Assembly (NCBI GenBank): GCA_902984215.1
Contig: CADWAF010001183.1
Span: 1 to 16,675 of the forward strand
Direction: 5' to 3'
Origin: Willaertia magna
Lineage: Eukaryota; Heterolobosea; Eutetramitea; Acrasida; Naegleriidae
DNA length: 16,675 bases
The translations under genes were made by a program, and so were the position numbers. Positions 1 through 9,889 of this stretch are shown in pieces. Numbering within the stretch: the stretch's first letter is position 1; every line of letters starts with the position of its first letter. The notes under the pieces are model-generated. The model worked only from the letters and a program-made list of their open reading frames with translations. It ran no database searches and was not told the origin of the DNA.

Positions 1-1122
1 ATCTACGATAATCAAAAAATTTTTATTAAACAATTTTTAAATTTCTTTATAAAATATTTAAAATAATAATTTTTTTAATAACATTAAATTTTATATATTT
101 TTTTAATTTATTAAATATTAATTTAAATTTAATAAATTAAAAATATTAAAATTTACATTATTATTATTTATTAAATTTAATTATTTAATTATTTTTTATA
201 TTATTGCATTATCAAAAATTTATATATAATTATTTATCTCTATTAATAACAATATAATTTTATAAATAATAATTAATTATTTAACTTAATCAAAACCTTT
301 AATCTTAAAATTATTGTTATGCAAATAAGTTAAATTAAGTAAATTCTTTTAAAAATTATAAATAAACAATATACTATAAAAATAAGAAATATAAATAATA
401 AATTATTTACATAAAAATATATTTATTTATTAATAATTTCAAATTGTTTTCTTTACATTTAAAAAATAATTCTAGAAAATATTTTACATAATAATTTTTT
501 TTAAAAGAATTATATTAAAAATTTTTTTTAAAATGTCAAGCTTTAGATTATTGTTATATTTATTTTTTAATTTGTGATCTTTTTTAAATATTTTAGTTAA
601 TTTTTTTAAAAATGTAAAAAATATTAAATTTACTATTTTTTTCCCTAATTAAAACAATTTTAAACCTTTTATCAAAAGTTTTTTAATTATTAATATACAT
701 TATAAACTTAGCAGTTCCATAGTAAAATTATATACAATTTTTTTTATTTTCATATAAAAATAAAACAAAAAAAATCTTAATAAAATATTTTTTAAAATAA
801 TTTTAAAATAACTTTTTTTCAAAAATAACTTTTTTTTTTTAAAATGCAATTTTAGATATATTTAAATATGTTATGAATATTAATTGTTATTTAGATTACA
901 AAATATAAAAAAAATAAAAAAATATAAATTTATATTCTTTTTATTCAACAAAAACAATAAAAACAGTATAAATTTATATTGTTTTTATTAATATTTTGTT
1001 TAAAACAAATAAATTAAATTTGTTAAAAATAGTATAAATTTATATAATTTTTTAAAAATTTGTTAAATCTTTTTTTTAGTTTGTTTTTTATTATTAATTT
1101 TTAAATTTAATTTTTTTTAAAT

Positions 1123-1162
1123 TATGAAAAACTTTAAATTTTTTATGAAAAACTTTAAATTT
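1123..1162. repeat. Tandem direct repeat, 19-bp unit at 21-bp period
   Basis: The sequence TATGAAAAACTTTAAATTT occurs at 1123-1141 and again at 1144-1162, with two T between the copies. The copies are identical. No function is evident. Confidence 0.8.
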
Positions 1163-1467
1163 AAATCTATTATAATAATTTTATGTCTGTAGGTATTTTT
1201 AAAAAATTTAAAAAATAGTATAAATTTATATTTTTTTAATTTCTTTTTAAGATTTAGAAATAATAATAATAATTTTAAATAAAAAAGAATTTAATTTAAA
1301 AATATTAACATTTTTACATAATTTATTTTTAATATTTTGTGTGTTTGTTTAATATAATTATAAAACTATTAAGTTAAACATAATATTTAATATAAAAAAA
1401 TTTAAAAATATTACAAAAATTTATTTTTAAATTTTTAATCTATTCTAAAAAGCTGTCTTAATTTATA

Positions 1468-1840
1468 GTAATTAATAATAAAGTAAAAAAATAATTATAA
1501 TTTTTTAATTGTTTTTAATTTTTAATTATCTTTTATACTTTAAAAATTAAATAAATTAATTAATAAATAAATTAACAATAATTACAAATATTTCATTAAC
1601 AAAAATAAGTAACAAAAGATTAAAAAAATATTAAAAGTATTCTATTTAAATAAAAAAATTCTTTATAACAATAATAAAATTAGTATAAATTTATATTATT
1701 TTTAAAAAAAATTTCATTTTTAATTTTTTTTAAAAAAATATTTCAAATAAAAGTATTATTTTATTAAATAATATAAATTATACCATAATAATATAATTTA
1801 TACTGATTTTACAAAATTACTTAAAAAAATTATAGAACTA
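1468..1840 (+). repeat. Degenerate direct duplication, copy 1
   Basis: This segment aligns in direct orientation with about 4709-5068. Shared blocks include an AATAATAAA-rich start, a TAAATAAATTAATTAATAAA block, TATTTAAATAAAAA and a run reading TTTTAAAAAAATATTTCAAA near 1728. Many differences are transitions, for example TAAATTAAC here against TAGATTGAC in the other copy. Copy 1 has about 30 extra bases near 1500-1530, and it contains one of the TATAAATTTATA palindromes, which copy 2 has lost. It is a decayed repeat of unknown type. Boundaries are approximate. Confidence 0.7.
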
Positions 1841-2331
1841 CTAAGATAAATTTTTTTAATATGATTATAATAAATATTTTTAATACTTTTCTTTAAGGAT
1901 TTCTATTAATAAAATAAGAATTTTAATTTTATTAAAATTATACTGATTTATAATTTTTTATATTTATTTAATAGTTACTTTATTTGTAATTAAAATTACT
2001 TTTTTTTTAATAAACTTTATGAAGCATTAGTAAAAAGTTTTGTAATAGTTATTATATTGGTTGATAATTAAAGAGAAAATATTTTTTGTTTTATGGTTTT
2101 TTAAATATATGTAAATAAAATAATAAATAAATATTTACTTAAAAAAAACTTTATTTTGTAGACAGGTTTTTTTAGTGTAATATTGTTAGTTATAAATTTT
2201 TTTAGTTTTTTAAATAAATAATATTAATTCTTTTTTAATCAAAAATAAAACAATTACAGTTTTATTTTATTTAAAAACATTATTTTTAACTGTTAGTGAT
2301 AACATAATATAATTAAAAGCATTATTTAAAA

Positions 2332-2483
2332 TAATTAAATATAGATCTTTTATAAAAATATAATTTTTATTGTAATTTATATATATTTAATAATTGCTTC
2401 TATAAAAATAATGTAAAAAAAATAATAAATTACAAATTATATAAAATTTATATATATTTTTATAAAAGATCTATATTTAATTA
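2332..2483. repeat. Perfect 31-bp inverted repeat around AGATCT
   Basis: The left arm (2332-2362) and right arm (2453-2483) are exact reverse complements across 31 bases, each containing AGATCTTTTATA or its complement. The spacer is about 90 bp and AT-rich. Just inside the right arm and just beyond it, a direct repeat containing ATTGCTTCTATAAAA occurs near 2392-2408 and again near 2486-2502, so the locus has both inverted and direct duplications. The perfect arms contrast with the degenerate repeats around them, which suggests a recent origin or ongoing correction. It could be a small foldback element or a replication/recombination product. Confidence 0.75.
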
Positions 2484-3234
2484 TAAATTGCTTCTATAAA
2501 AAAATAATAAATTATAAATTATTTATTTTTAAATATAATCAAAGTCTTTATTTTGTTTTTATTAAATTTATTTAATTTAAAAAAATAAATTAAAAAAATT
2601 ATAATTTTATTATATTTACAAAATATAAAAAATTATTTTTATAAAAAATATATTATTTAATATTTTTAAATAATTATATTAAACTTTAAATAATTTTTAA
2701 GTATAAAAATAATATTATATTTAATTAATAAATTAAAAACCTTTTCTAAATTAATAAGTTTTTTTTGATTATTTTGTTTATAAAAAATATAAATTTATAC
2801 AGATTTCTAAAATTTAAAAATAAAAAACAATATAAATTTATACAAATAAAAAAAATAATTAAAACAATTTAATATTATTATGTTATAAAAAATAAAAAAT
2901 ATTAAAAAAAGTATAAAATTATATTTATTTTTACCTCTTTATACTTTATTTTAATATAATTTCTTTTTAAAAATAAAATAAAAACTAATTTTAAACTGTT
3001 ATTAAAAATAATAAAAAGTCTTTTATAATTAAATAATTAAAAATTAGTAAAATTAATTTTTTTAATAAAGTAACAATTATATTTAAAAAAGGCTCTAGTT
3101 AAAATATTAATATTTTTTATTTTTTATTTATTTTTTAAATAAAAAATATTTGATTAATTTTGGATATAAAAGATGGTAGTTGTTTGTTTGTTGTTATTAA
3201 TTTATTATTGTTGAATGATATTATTAATGTTTAT

Positions 3235-3329
3235 TGTTATTTAATGATTGTTATTTAATTATTGTTATTTAATTATTGTTATTTAATTATTGTTTAATAA
3301 TGATGTTATTAATGTTATTAATGTTATTA
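3235..3329. repeat. Two adjoining microsatellite arrays (14-bp and 9-bp units)
   Basis: Four 14-bp units reading TGTTATTTAATTAT (the first with G in place of one T) occupy 3235-3290. Three 9-bp units, ATGTTATTA, follow at 3303-3329. The surrounding 3165-3370 stretch has more G on the + strand than its neighbours. Read on the minus strand it gives Asn/Ile/Thr-rich frames with many TAA, so a relic of a low-complexity gene on the minus strand is possible but not supported further. Confidence 0.7.
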
Positions 3330-4708
3330 TGGAATGTAATTATAGTGAAAAGAAGTGTTGATAATATTGTTTTATTTTTTTGAAATTAAAATAAATTTTT
3401 TTAAAAAAATTTATTACTAAAAATTTTAGTTTATTATTTTAATTTTTTTAAAAATATTATAAGTTTTTAATATTTTATATATTTTGCTATAAAAAGAAAA
3501 AATAATTAGATTTTTATAGTATATTTTTTAATATTTTTATTAAAATAGAAAAATTTATTTTTTTTAAAAATTATTTCTTTGTAATTAAGTTTTATTTTAT
3601 TATAAAATATTGCATTATTATTATAATATTATTATTTAATTTAATCTAAAAATATTATTAATTTAATCTTTTTTGTTATTTTAGTGTATTTTATTATTAA
3701 ATAAGAAAAATTTATTTTTTATTATTTTGTATACACATATAAATATATTTATGATTAATAATAATGTAATGACATGTATTTATATTTTAAAATAATTAAA
3801 TTTTAGTTTTTAGTAATTATTTTTAATTAGTATTTCTAAAATTTTTAAATAAAATATATATTAATTCTATTAAATAAATTAATTATAACTTTTTATTTTA
3901 ATTTTAATTATAACTATTATTTATATCATTTATTAAAGTTTTTAATATATTATTATGAATTAAATATTATTATTTTTTTAATGTTAAGCAATAGAAGTTG
4001 TTTATATTAAAAAAGTTTTTTAATATTAAAAGTGTTTATATGATAATTGATTTTTTTGTTTATTTATTAAGTTATTTTTTATATTATTATTATGAGCTTT
4101 AATTTTATTGATTTTTATAGTTATATTATTATGTTCTATTGATTTTTATAATTTTTTTTAAAATATTGAAAGTCATTGTGATAATTATTATTATTTATAA
4201 ATTTTATTAATATTTTATTATTTATATAAATATAATTGGACTTTTTTTTTAAAAAATAATTTAATACTATAAAGTATTACAAATATTTTTATTTTTTTGT
4301 TTGAGTATTTTGATAGAATTTTTAATAAATATTTAAAACATTTATTATTTAATTCTATTAAAATCATATAATCAACATTATTTACTATTTTAAAACCTTT
4401 TATATAAATATTAATAACTCTTTTTTTATTAAAAATTAAGTTTATATTAAATAAAATATTAAACTTATTTCATAAATTTAACTATAATTTATAAAACTAT
4501 TTAAATTTATTTTAAACTAAAGAAAAAACCGTTTCAACTTTAGTTTTTTTTGTGATAACATTTTATTGTATAATAATTTATTATTAAAAAGATATTTTTT
4601 TTAACTTTTTATAATCTAATATTTACTTTATTTTCTAAATTTATTTCATTTCATCAATTTAAAATTTTTAAATGTTAATTTATTTTAAAAAATTATTTTT
4701 ATTTTTGA

Positions 4709-5068
4709 TAACTAATAATAAAATAAAAATAATAATTATAATTAAAGAAATCATATTTTAAAAATTAGATAAATTAATTAATAAATAGATTGACAATAAT
4801 TATAAGTATTTTAATAGTAAATATGAGTAATAAAAAATTAAGAAAATATTAAGAATATTTTATTTAAATAAAAATAATTCTATATAATAAAAATAAAATT
4901 AATTTTTATATATATTATTTTTTAAATTTTTATTTTTAATTTTTTTTAAAAAAATATTTCAAATAAAAATAATATTTTATTAAACAATATAAATTATACA
5001 AGTTAATAATATAATTTAAATTTTATAAAAAATTTTTATTTATTTTTTTTAAAAAAATTATAAAACTG
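4709..5068 (+). repeat. Degenerate direct duplication, copy 2
   Basis: This is the second copy of the segment at about 1468-1840, in the same orientation and 3.2 kb away. The best conserved block spans the TTTTAAAAAAATATTTCAAA motif near 4943 and the AT-rich stretch after it. The palindrome present in copy 1 is replaced by TAATTTTTATATATATTA. It lies just before the start of the relic coding region. Identity of the element is unknown and the boundaries are by eye. Confidence 0.7.
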
Positions 5069-5199
5069 TTAAATATTGATTTTTTTATTTTTTAATAAAA
5101 AATTTATTTGTTAATAAATTAATAAATTAAAAATAAATTTATAAAAATTAATAATTTTACTATTTTTAATTTAAAAAACCTTTTATTCAAACTAAAATT

Positions 5200-6930
5200 A
5201 GTAATAAAATAGAAATTGATTTTGAATATATTATTAATAAAATTAAGAAAAATATATATATTTTTAAGAAATTTTAATATTAATAAATAAAAAAAAATAC
5301 AATAAAAAATTATTAATTTTAGATAATACTAATGAAAAAAAATAAAAAAAAATAAAAAAAATAATATTAATATTTTTATTTAATATTTCTTTATTTAAAA
5401 ATACTAAATATAAAGATAATTATTATTTTAATAAAAATAATATAAATAAATTAATAAATAAATTTATAGAATAATATAAAATAATTTTAAAAAATAGAAA
5501 TAAAAAATTAATAAAAAATACTAAAAAACCTAACTTAATCCCAAAAAAAATAATAAAATTAAAAAACAAAAATTACTAAAAAATTAATATATTACTTTTA
5601 ATTAAAATAATACTAAAAATTTAATTCTGTTAACTATTATTTTAATTAAAAAAATTTAAATAAATTTAATTATAAATTATTACAATATATATATAATTTA
5701 TATGAATTAACAATAATTGGTTTATTAAATGTTTTAATTAATATATTATTAATTTACATTATAGAGGCAAAAAAATTGAAAAATTTTTAAATAAAAACTA
5801 AATTAATAAAAAGTTGTTAAATGATTTGAAAAAAAATAAGAAATATATAGAAATATTAAAATATATATATAACAATGATCTTTTAAATATAAAATAATTT
5901 ATAAAAGCAAAAAGTATTTTCTTAAATATTGAAGAGGATTATAAAGAAACTATAGATAATAAGTTATAGAAAGAATATTGTAAAAAATTAAAAAAAGAAT
6001 ATGACAAAAAATATAAATTAAATAACGTTTTAATGGATATTGATAAATTTAATGATGATGAGAATTTTAGGTTATAGAAAGAAAGAAAAAAAAGAAAGAA
6101 AAAAAAGAAATAAAGAAAAAAAATTAAAAAAATAAAAAATAATTATCAATATTAATAATCTAAAAACATTACTCTGCTTCAATAAAAAATAATAATTTAA
6201 CTACCTTAACAACTACAAAAACAAACTGAAATCATTATTTCTCTAATTTAACAATAACCTGAAATCATTATATTTCTAATTTAACAACTACCACTAAATA
6301 ATGTTTCTTTTTTAACAATAGAAATAACTTAAAATCATTATTTCAATTCAATAACAAAAACAACTTATAGTTAATACTTCATTTTAATAATAACAAAAAA
6401 AGCCTAAAATTATTATTTCTTTAATTTAACAACAAAAACAACTTACAATTAATATTTCTTTTTAATAAACAAAAAAGTCTAAAATTATTACATTTTCAAT
6501 TTAACAACCACCACTACATAATATTTCACCTTAATAACAATAAAAAAAGCTTAAAATTATTATTTCTTTAATATAACAACAAAAACAACCTATAATTAAT
6601 ATTTTTTCTTAACAAAAACAATTTGTAAACATTATTTCTCCAATTTAATAACTAAAACAACTTATAGTTAATACTTTATTTTAATAACAACAAAAAAAAC
6701 CTAAAATTATTATTTTTCTAATTTAACAACAAAAACAATTAAATAAAAATAATAATCTTTGTGGTAACCTGTTGAGAGATGATAATAGATATAAATTTGT
6801 TTCAAGTATAAAAGAAGAAAAAGAATTATATAAAAAAAATATTTTTATTGAAAATAAAATTAACAACAATTAAATATTATTTAAAAAATATATAACTATA
6901 ATGTATAATAATATTAATAAAATATTTTGA
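5200..6930 (+). pseudogene. Relic Lys/Gln-rich protein gene with repeat domain
   Basis: I do not recognise the protein. From 5706 (just after a TGA) to about 6130, one frame runs uninterrupted except by TAA at 5739, 5799, 5895 and 6111 and TAG at 5967 and 6075, all at places where Gln reads naturally. It encodes a Lys/Glu/Asn-rich, probably helical segment (for example NIEEDYKETIDN near 5928 and DIDKFNDDENF near 6039) followed by a Lys/Arg run. The array at about 6170-6740 follows, with one frame change near 6300. A final segment, around LCGNLLRDDNRYKFVSSIK at about 6757-6815, ends at TGA 6928. Faint similar frames reach back to about 5200. No ATG start, promoter or catalytic motif can be named. 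An organism using TAA/TAG as Gln would read most of this as open, but C-to-T decay is the simpler reading given the intact gene at 13692. Confidence 0.5.
6170..6740 (+). repeat. Imperfect ~75-bp (25-codon) tandem array, Gln-rich
   Basis: Units begin near 6364, 6442, 6514, 6589 and 6661, with spacings of about 78, 72, 75 and 72, all multiples of three; two to three weaker units precede them. A unit reads as a hydrophobic stretch (like KIIISLI) followed by a Gln/Lys block (QQQKQL), if TAA is taken as former CAA. Both CAA and TAA are found at equivalent positions in different units. Spacing by whole codons indicates that the array expanded while under selection for a reading frame. Confidence 0.65.
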
Positions 6931-7119
6931 TAATTTAACAGTTTTTATTAAAAAATTTAAAATATTTTATAATAAAATAAGAAAAGAAGTTATTTAGATA
7001 AAATAAAAACAATTTTACTTCCAAATATATCATTCATATTTATTTATAAATATAATATAACAAATACTAAAAAAGATAATAATTATAATTATATATATAT
7101 GATTTTTTTATAAAATATA

Positions 7120-7865
7120 AAAATTAATTAGAAGATGTATATATGATTGATTTTAAAGATGTTTTATCTAATAAAATTTTAATATTACCTTTAAAATTTA
7201 CAATTACATATATTAATTTAAAAACATTTAAAAAAATTTATGAATGTTGTTATATAGATTATAAATATTTATTATTTATTAAAAAAGAATTAAATTATAA
7301 TAGATATTTATAGTGGAATGAAAATGATAAATTTTTAGTAAATTATGGATTTTTTAATAAAATATTATATTAAAATACAGTAAAATTAAATTTTATTATT
7401 ATAATATTAAATATTGTTATAAAATTTCATTTTTAAATTATTAAAACCGAAAACAATATATAAATAATAATAGTAATTAAGTTTGGATTAAAAGATGTGA
7501 TTTAAAAAAAATTTTAAAAAGTAAATATTTAAATGATGCTATTTGTGTTTTTATAAAAGATGTATTATTTAAAAAAAAATATTTAAAATACTAAAAAATA
7601 AAATTAATCAATCATTACTATTTGTTTTTGAAATATATAATTTATTAAAGTTTAAAAGAGATAACAAAGATACTATTTAATATAATAATAATATAAAGAG
7701 AAAAATAAAAGATTTTAAAGAATATATATGTTATTATTATTATAATATTAATTACTTATTATCTAATAAAGGAGATAACTATAAAAAATTATGTTTATTG
7801 TAGTTTTAGAGATATATTTATTTATGTGGCAGATTTAATTGAATTTAAATAAAAAAAATTAAATT
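7120..7865 (+). pseudogene. Relic coding segment, Ile/Lys/Asn/Tyr-rich
   Basis: I do not recognise the product. An open stretch at about 7125-7370 contains IDFKDVLSNKILILPLKF and KTFKKIYECCYIDYKYL, broken by a TAG that fits Gln before WNENDKF. A second stretch from about 7483 reads FGLKDVI, a TAA, then KSKYLNDAICVFIKDVLF. After a frame change, a third (about 7627-7850) reads FEIYNLLKFKRDNKD and ends near LCGRFN with a TGA. FGLKDVI resembles FGLKNVL in the relic at about 10745, so the two may be paralogous segments, but the similarity is short. This is probably part of the same relic gene series as its neighbours, all on the + strand. Confidence 0.4.
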
Positions 7866-8521
7866 TTTATAATAATAAAACATTAAGTTTAAAAAAATTT
7901 AAAAAAAAATTTTAAAAAAAATATTAACATATTAAACTTTTGAAATAGTTTATAAAGTATTATAACTAAAAATTAATTTTTACTTTATATAAACAATCCT
8001 TTTAATTAATATTATCTAAAACCTAATTATTATATAAAATTAAATAATATTCATAAAAATATTAAAAGTAATTATTTTAAAATTTTAAACAAAATCATAA
8101 ATTTATTGTAAATTTTTAAATTTTTTCTATATATTATTTTTAATTTAAAAATATAATTGAAAAATTTATTTATTTATTAAATTGTAAATTTATTTTTTTA
8201 TTTTATTGTAAATTTTTTTATTTTTTTATAAATTTATTTTAATTTATTAATTTATTTTATTTACTTTTTTTCTTTTATATATTTATTTGTATTTTATTTT
8301 TATATTACTTATTTAATTAATTTTTTTACTTATTTAATTATTTTTATAAAAAGCAGATTATTATATTTTATGTTTTAATTTTAAAAAAATACTATAACAT
8401 TCTTCATTTAATTATTAAGAAAAAACATATTTAATTGCTAATCTTTACTTTATAGTTGAAAGAATATAAAAATTATTAATTTTTATTTTGATAAAAATCT
8501 ATTTTTTATATATTATTGATC
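7866..8521. other. AT-rich spacer, nothing recognised
   Basis: This stretch is made mostly of T runs and ATTTATTT-type sequence. I see no sustained reading frame on either strand, no large repeat and no RNA gene. It separates two relic coding segments. Confidence 0.5.
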
Positions 8522-8923
8522 AAAGACTAAATTTTGTAATCAAGATTAAAAAAAATTATTAAAACAATTAAATACAAAAAACAATTTCGAATTAAAAATA
8601 TATTCAATGATAATGTAAAGGAAATAATTGTTGATTTGAATATAAATAATAGTAATAAAAACAATATAATTAATTTTCTTGATAATAAATGTTATAAAAC
8701 ACAATTTTAATACTTTTATTATATATTTTTTATTTTTTATGACATTAAAATAATTTATATTTTTAACTTCATTTTTAATAAAAACAAAGATTATTGTTTT
8801 TACTTTAATAAAGAAGATTCTGATAAAGAAGATTTCAATAAAAAAAATTTTAATAAAGAAAATTCTAATAAAAATATTCTTTTTCATTTAATAATATTCA
8901 TCAATAATCTTTTTGGTTTATAA
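8522..8923 (+). pseudogene. Relic small gene with 5-residue acidic/basic repeat
   Basis: A single frame of about 134 codons is interrupted only by TAA at 8528, 8537 and one more after KCYKTQF (near 8707); two consecutive TAA at 8921-8926 probably mark its end. It reads KYKKQFRIKNIFNDNVKE, then an Asn-rich stretch, a hydrophobic and aromatic segment (YYIFFIFYDIKIIYIF), the 15-bp array giving (N/D)K(E/K)(D/N)(S/F) repeats, and a hydrophobic C-terminus. No family is recognised and there is no convincing ATG. The opposite strand also lacks stops across most of this interval because the repeat has none in antisense. I regard the + frame as the original because its composition matches the neighbouring relics. 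Confidence 0.45.
8807..8881 (+). repeat. Five 15-bp tandem units
   Basis: The units start at 8807, 8822, 8837, 8852 and 8867. The first is AATAAAGAAGATTCT; the others differ by a few bases, several of them G/A or C/T changes. The period is five codons and keeps the frame of the surrounding relic gene. Confidence 0.85.
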
Positions 8924-8939
8924 TAATTTATTATTTATT

Positions 8940-9790
8940 AAAAATTAAATAAATAAATATTGTGTGTGATTTATATTAAGTTTTATATTGTTTTTGTAAG
9001 TTTTAAAAAAAATTAAAAAAAATATAAAAAAAATATTTTAATAACTAACCACTACTATCTACCTTAATTAAACTCTTTACACAATATTAAGAAAATAACA
9101 AATAATAATAATAATTAAATTAATAACTTTTTGCAAAATATTGAAAGAAATAATAATAATTGAATAAATAATATAATTTTATTTAATTTTTTTCAATTTT
9201 ATGATTATTCTTCATAAAATATTAAAAGAATAATAAATAATAATAATAATTAAATTAATAACTTTTTGCAAAATATTGAGAGAAATAATAATAATCAAAT
9301 AAATAATATAATTTTATTTAATCCTTTTCAATTCTATGATTATTTTTTATAAAATATTAAAAGAATAATAAATAATAATAATAATCAAATTAATAACTCT
9401 TTACAAAATATTAAAAAAAATAATAACACTTAAATAAATAATACAATTTTATTTAATCTTTTTCAATTCTATAATTATTCTTCATAAAATATTGAAAAAA
9501 TAATAAATAATAATAATTATTCTTCACTTTCAATTATTAAAACAATAAAATAATTCTTCATAAAATATTAAAAGAGTTAACAATAATTAAACAACATTTC
9601 AAAAATTACCTTTATCAATAAGATTCTTAAATAACAATAATTTTTCGCAAATAAATATTAAAAAAGTGATAAATAATAATAATTAAATTAATAACTCTTC
9701 ACATATACATATTAAAAGAGTAAATAACAATTTATAATAAAATAACTCTTCACAAAATATTAATAAAAAAATTATTTTGCAGGTTTTTTA
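8940..9790 (+). pseudogene. Relic Asn/Gln-rich tandem-repeat protein
   Basis: From about 9035 (NHYYLP..LNSLHNI) the + frame continues into three full 135-bp units and a degenerate tail to about 9780. A unit reads roughly NNNNNQINNSLQNIER, then NNNNQINNIILFNPFQFY, then DYSSQNIKRII, again with TAA, TGA or CAA alternating at the Gln positions. The tail repeats pieces ending in SSQNIKR-like sequence. Asn/Gln-rich tracts are common in very AT-rich eukaryotic genomes. No enzymatic domain is visible. The segment upstream of 9035 is A-rich with no frame. Confidence 0.5.
9091..9500 (+). repeat. 135-bp tandem repeat (45 codons), three units
   Basis: Units start at 9091, 9228 and 9363, with a truncated fourth from about 9498. 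Units 2 and 3 are exactly 135 bp apart; unit 1 is 2 bp longer at its start. Comparing codon by codon, units 1 and 2 differ by 8 substitutions, all transitions; units 2 and 3 differ by 16, of which 15 are transitions. CAA, TAA and TGA occupy the same Gln position in different units. Confidence 0.9.
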
Positions 9791-9889
9791 AAAAAAAATA
9801 TACATATTTTATTAAAAAACAAAAATATAAAACTAAATGAAAAATATTACAAAATTTTTATATTGATAATCATATATTTAAAAAATTAT

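Larger units (their letters stand above)
923..2842. repeat. Dispersed 12-bp palindrome TATAAATTTATA, 7 exact copies
   Basis: Exact copies lie at 923-934, 967-978, 1033-1044, 1219-1230, 1684-1695, 2788-2799 and 2831-2842, with a near copy (TATAAAATTATA) around 2902. Four share the longer form AGTATAAATTTATAT (967, 1033, 1219, 1684). The two at 2788 and 2831 look like the opposite orientation, ending in TATAC. At this base composition about one exact copy is expected in the whole window, so seven in 1.9 kb is a clear excess. They may be ends or cores of a small decayed element or a protein binding site. I cannot tell which. Confidence 0.7.
1..5200. other. Gene-free AT-rich repeat region
   Basis: I find no reading frame here that looks coding on either strand. 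The DNA is about 90% A+T, with A and T runs of up to about 10. What it holds is listed separately: TATAAATTTATA palindromes in the first 3 kb, a 31-bp inverted repeat, a 21-bp-period direct repeat, a 14-bp and a 9-bp tandem array, and two copies of a ~350-bp sequence. A small inverted repeat (AACTAAAG at 4515-4522, CTTTAGTT at 4538-4545) could form an 8-bp stem but has no assignable role. The duplication and its degeneracy suggest old, decayed repetitive DNA rather than a simple gene spacer. No promoter or RNA gene is visible. Confidence 0.6.

Noticed and set aside
3165..3370. CRISPR-like array from regular TGTTATTTAATTAT units
   Set aside because: The units are directly adjacent 14-bp tandem copies without spacers, in a eukaryotic AT-rich context.
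5706..6930. Ciliate nuclear DNA with TAA/TAG as Gln
   Set aside because: The intact 531-codon gene in the same window has about 20 Gln codons without a single TAA or TAG and terminates at TAA. Kept only as a competing hypothesis for the relics.
8546..8887. 113-codon minus-strand frame rich in Ile and Phe (FIRIFFIKIFF repeats)
   Set aside because: It is the antisense of the 15-bp repeat and of the + strand relic, whose composition matches neighbouring relics. Its sequence is what stop-free AT-rich antisense gives.
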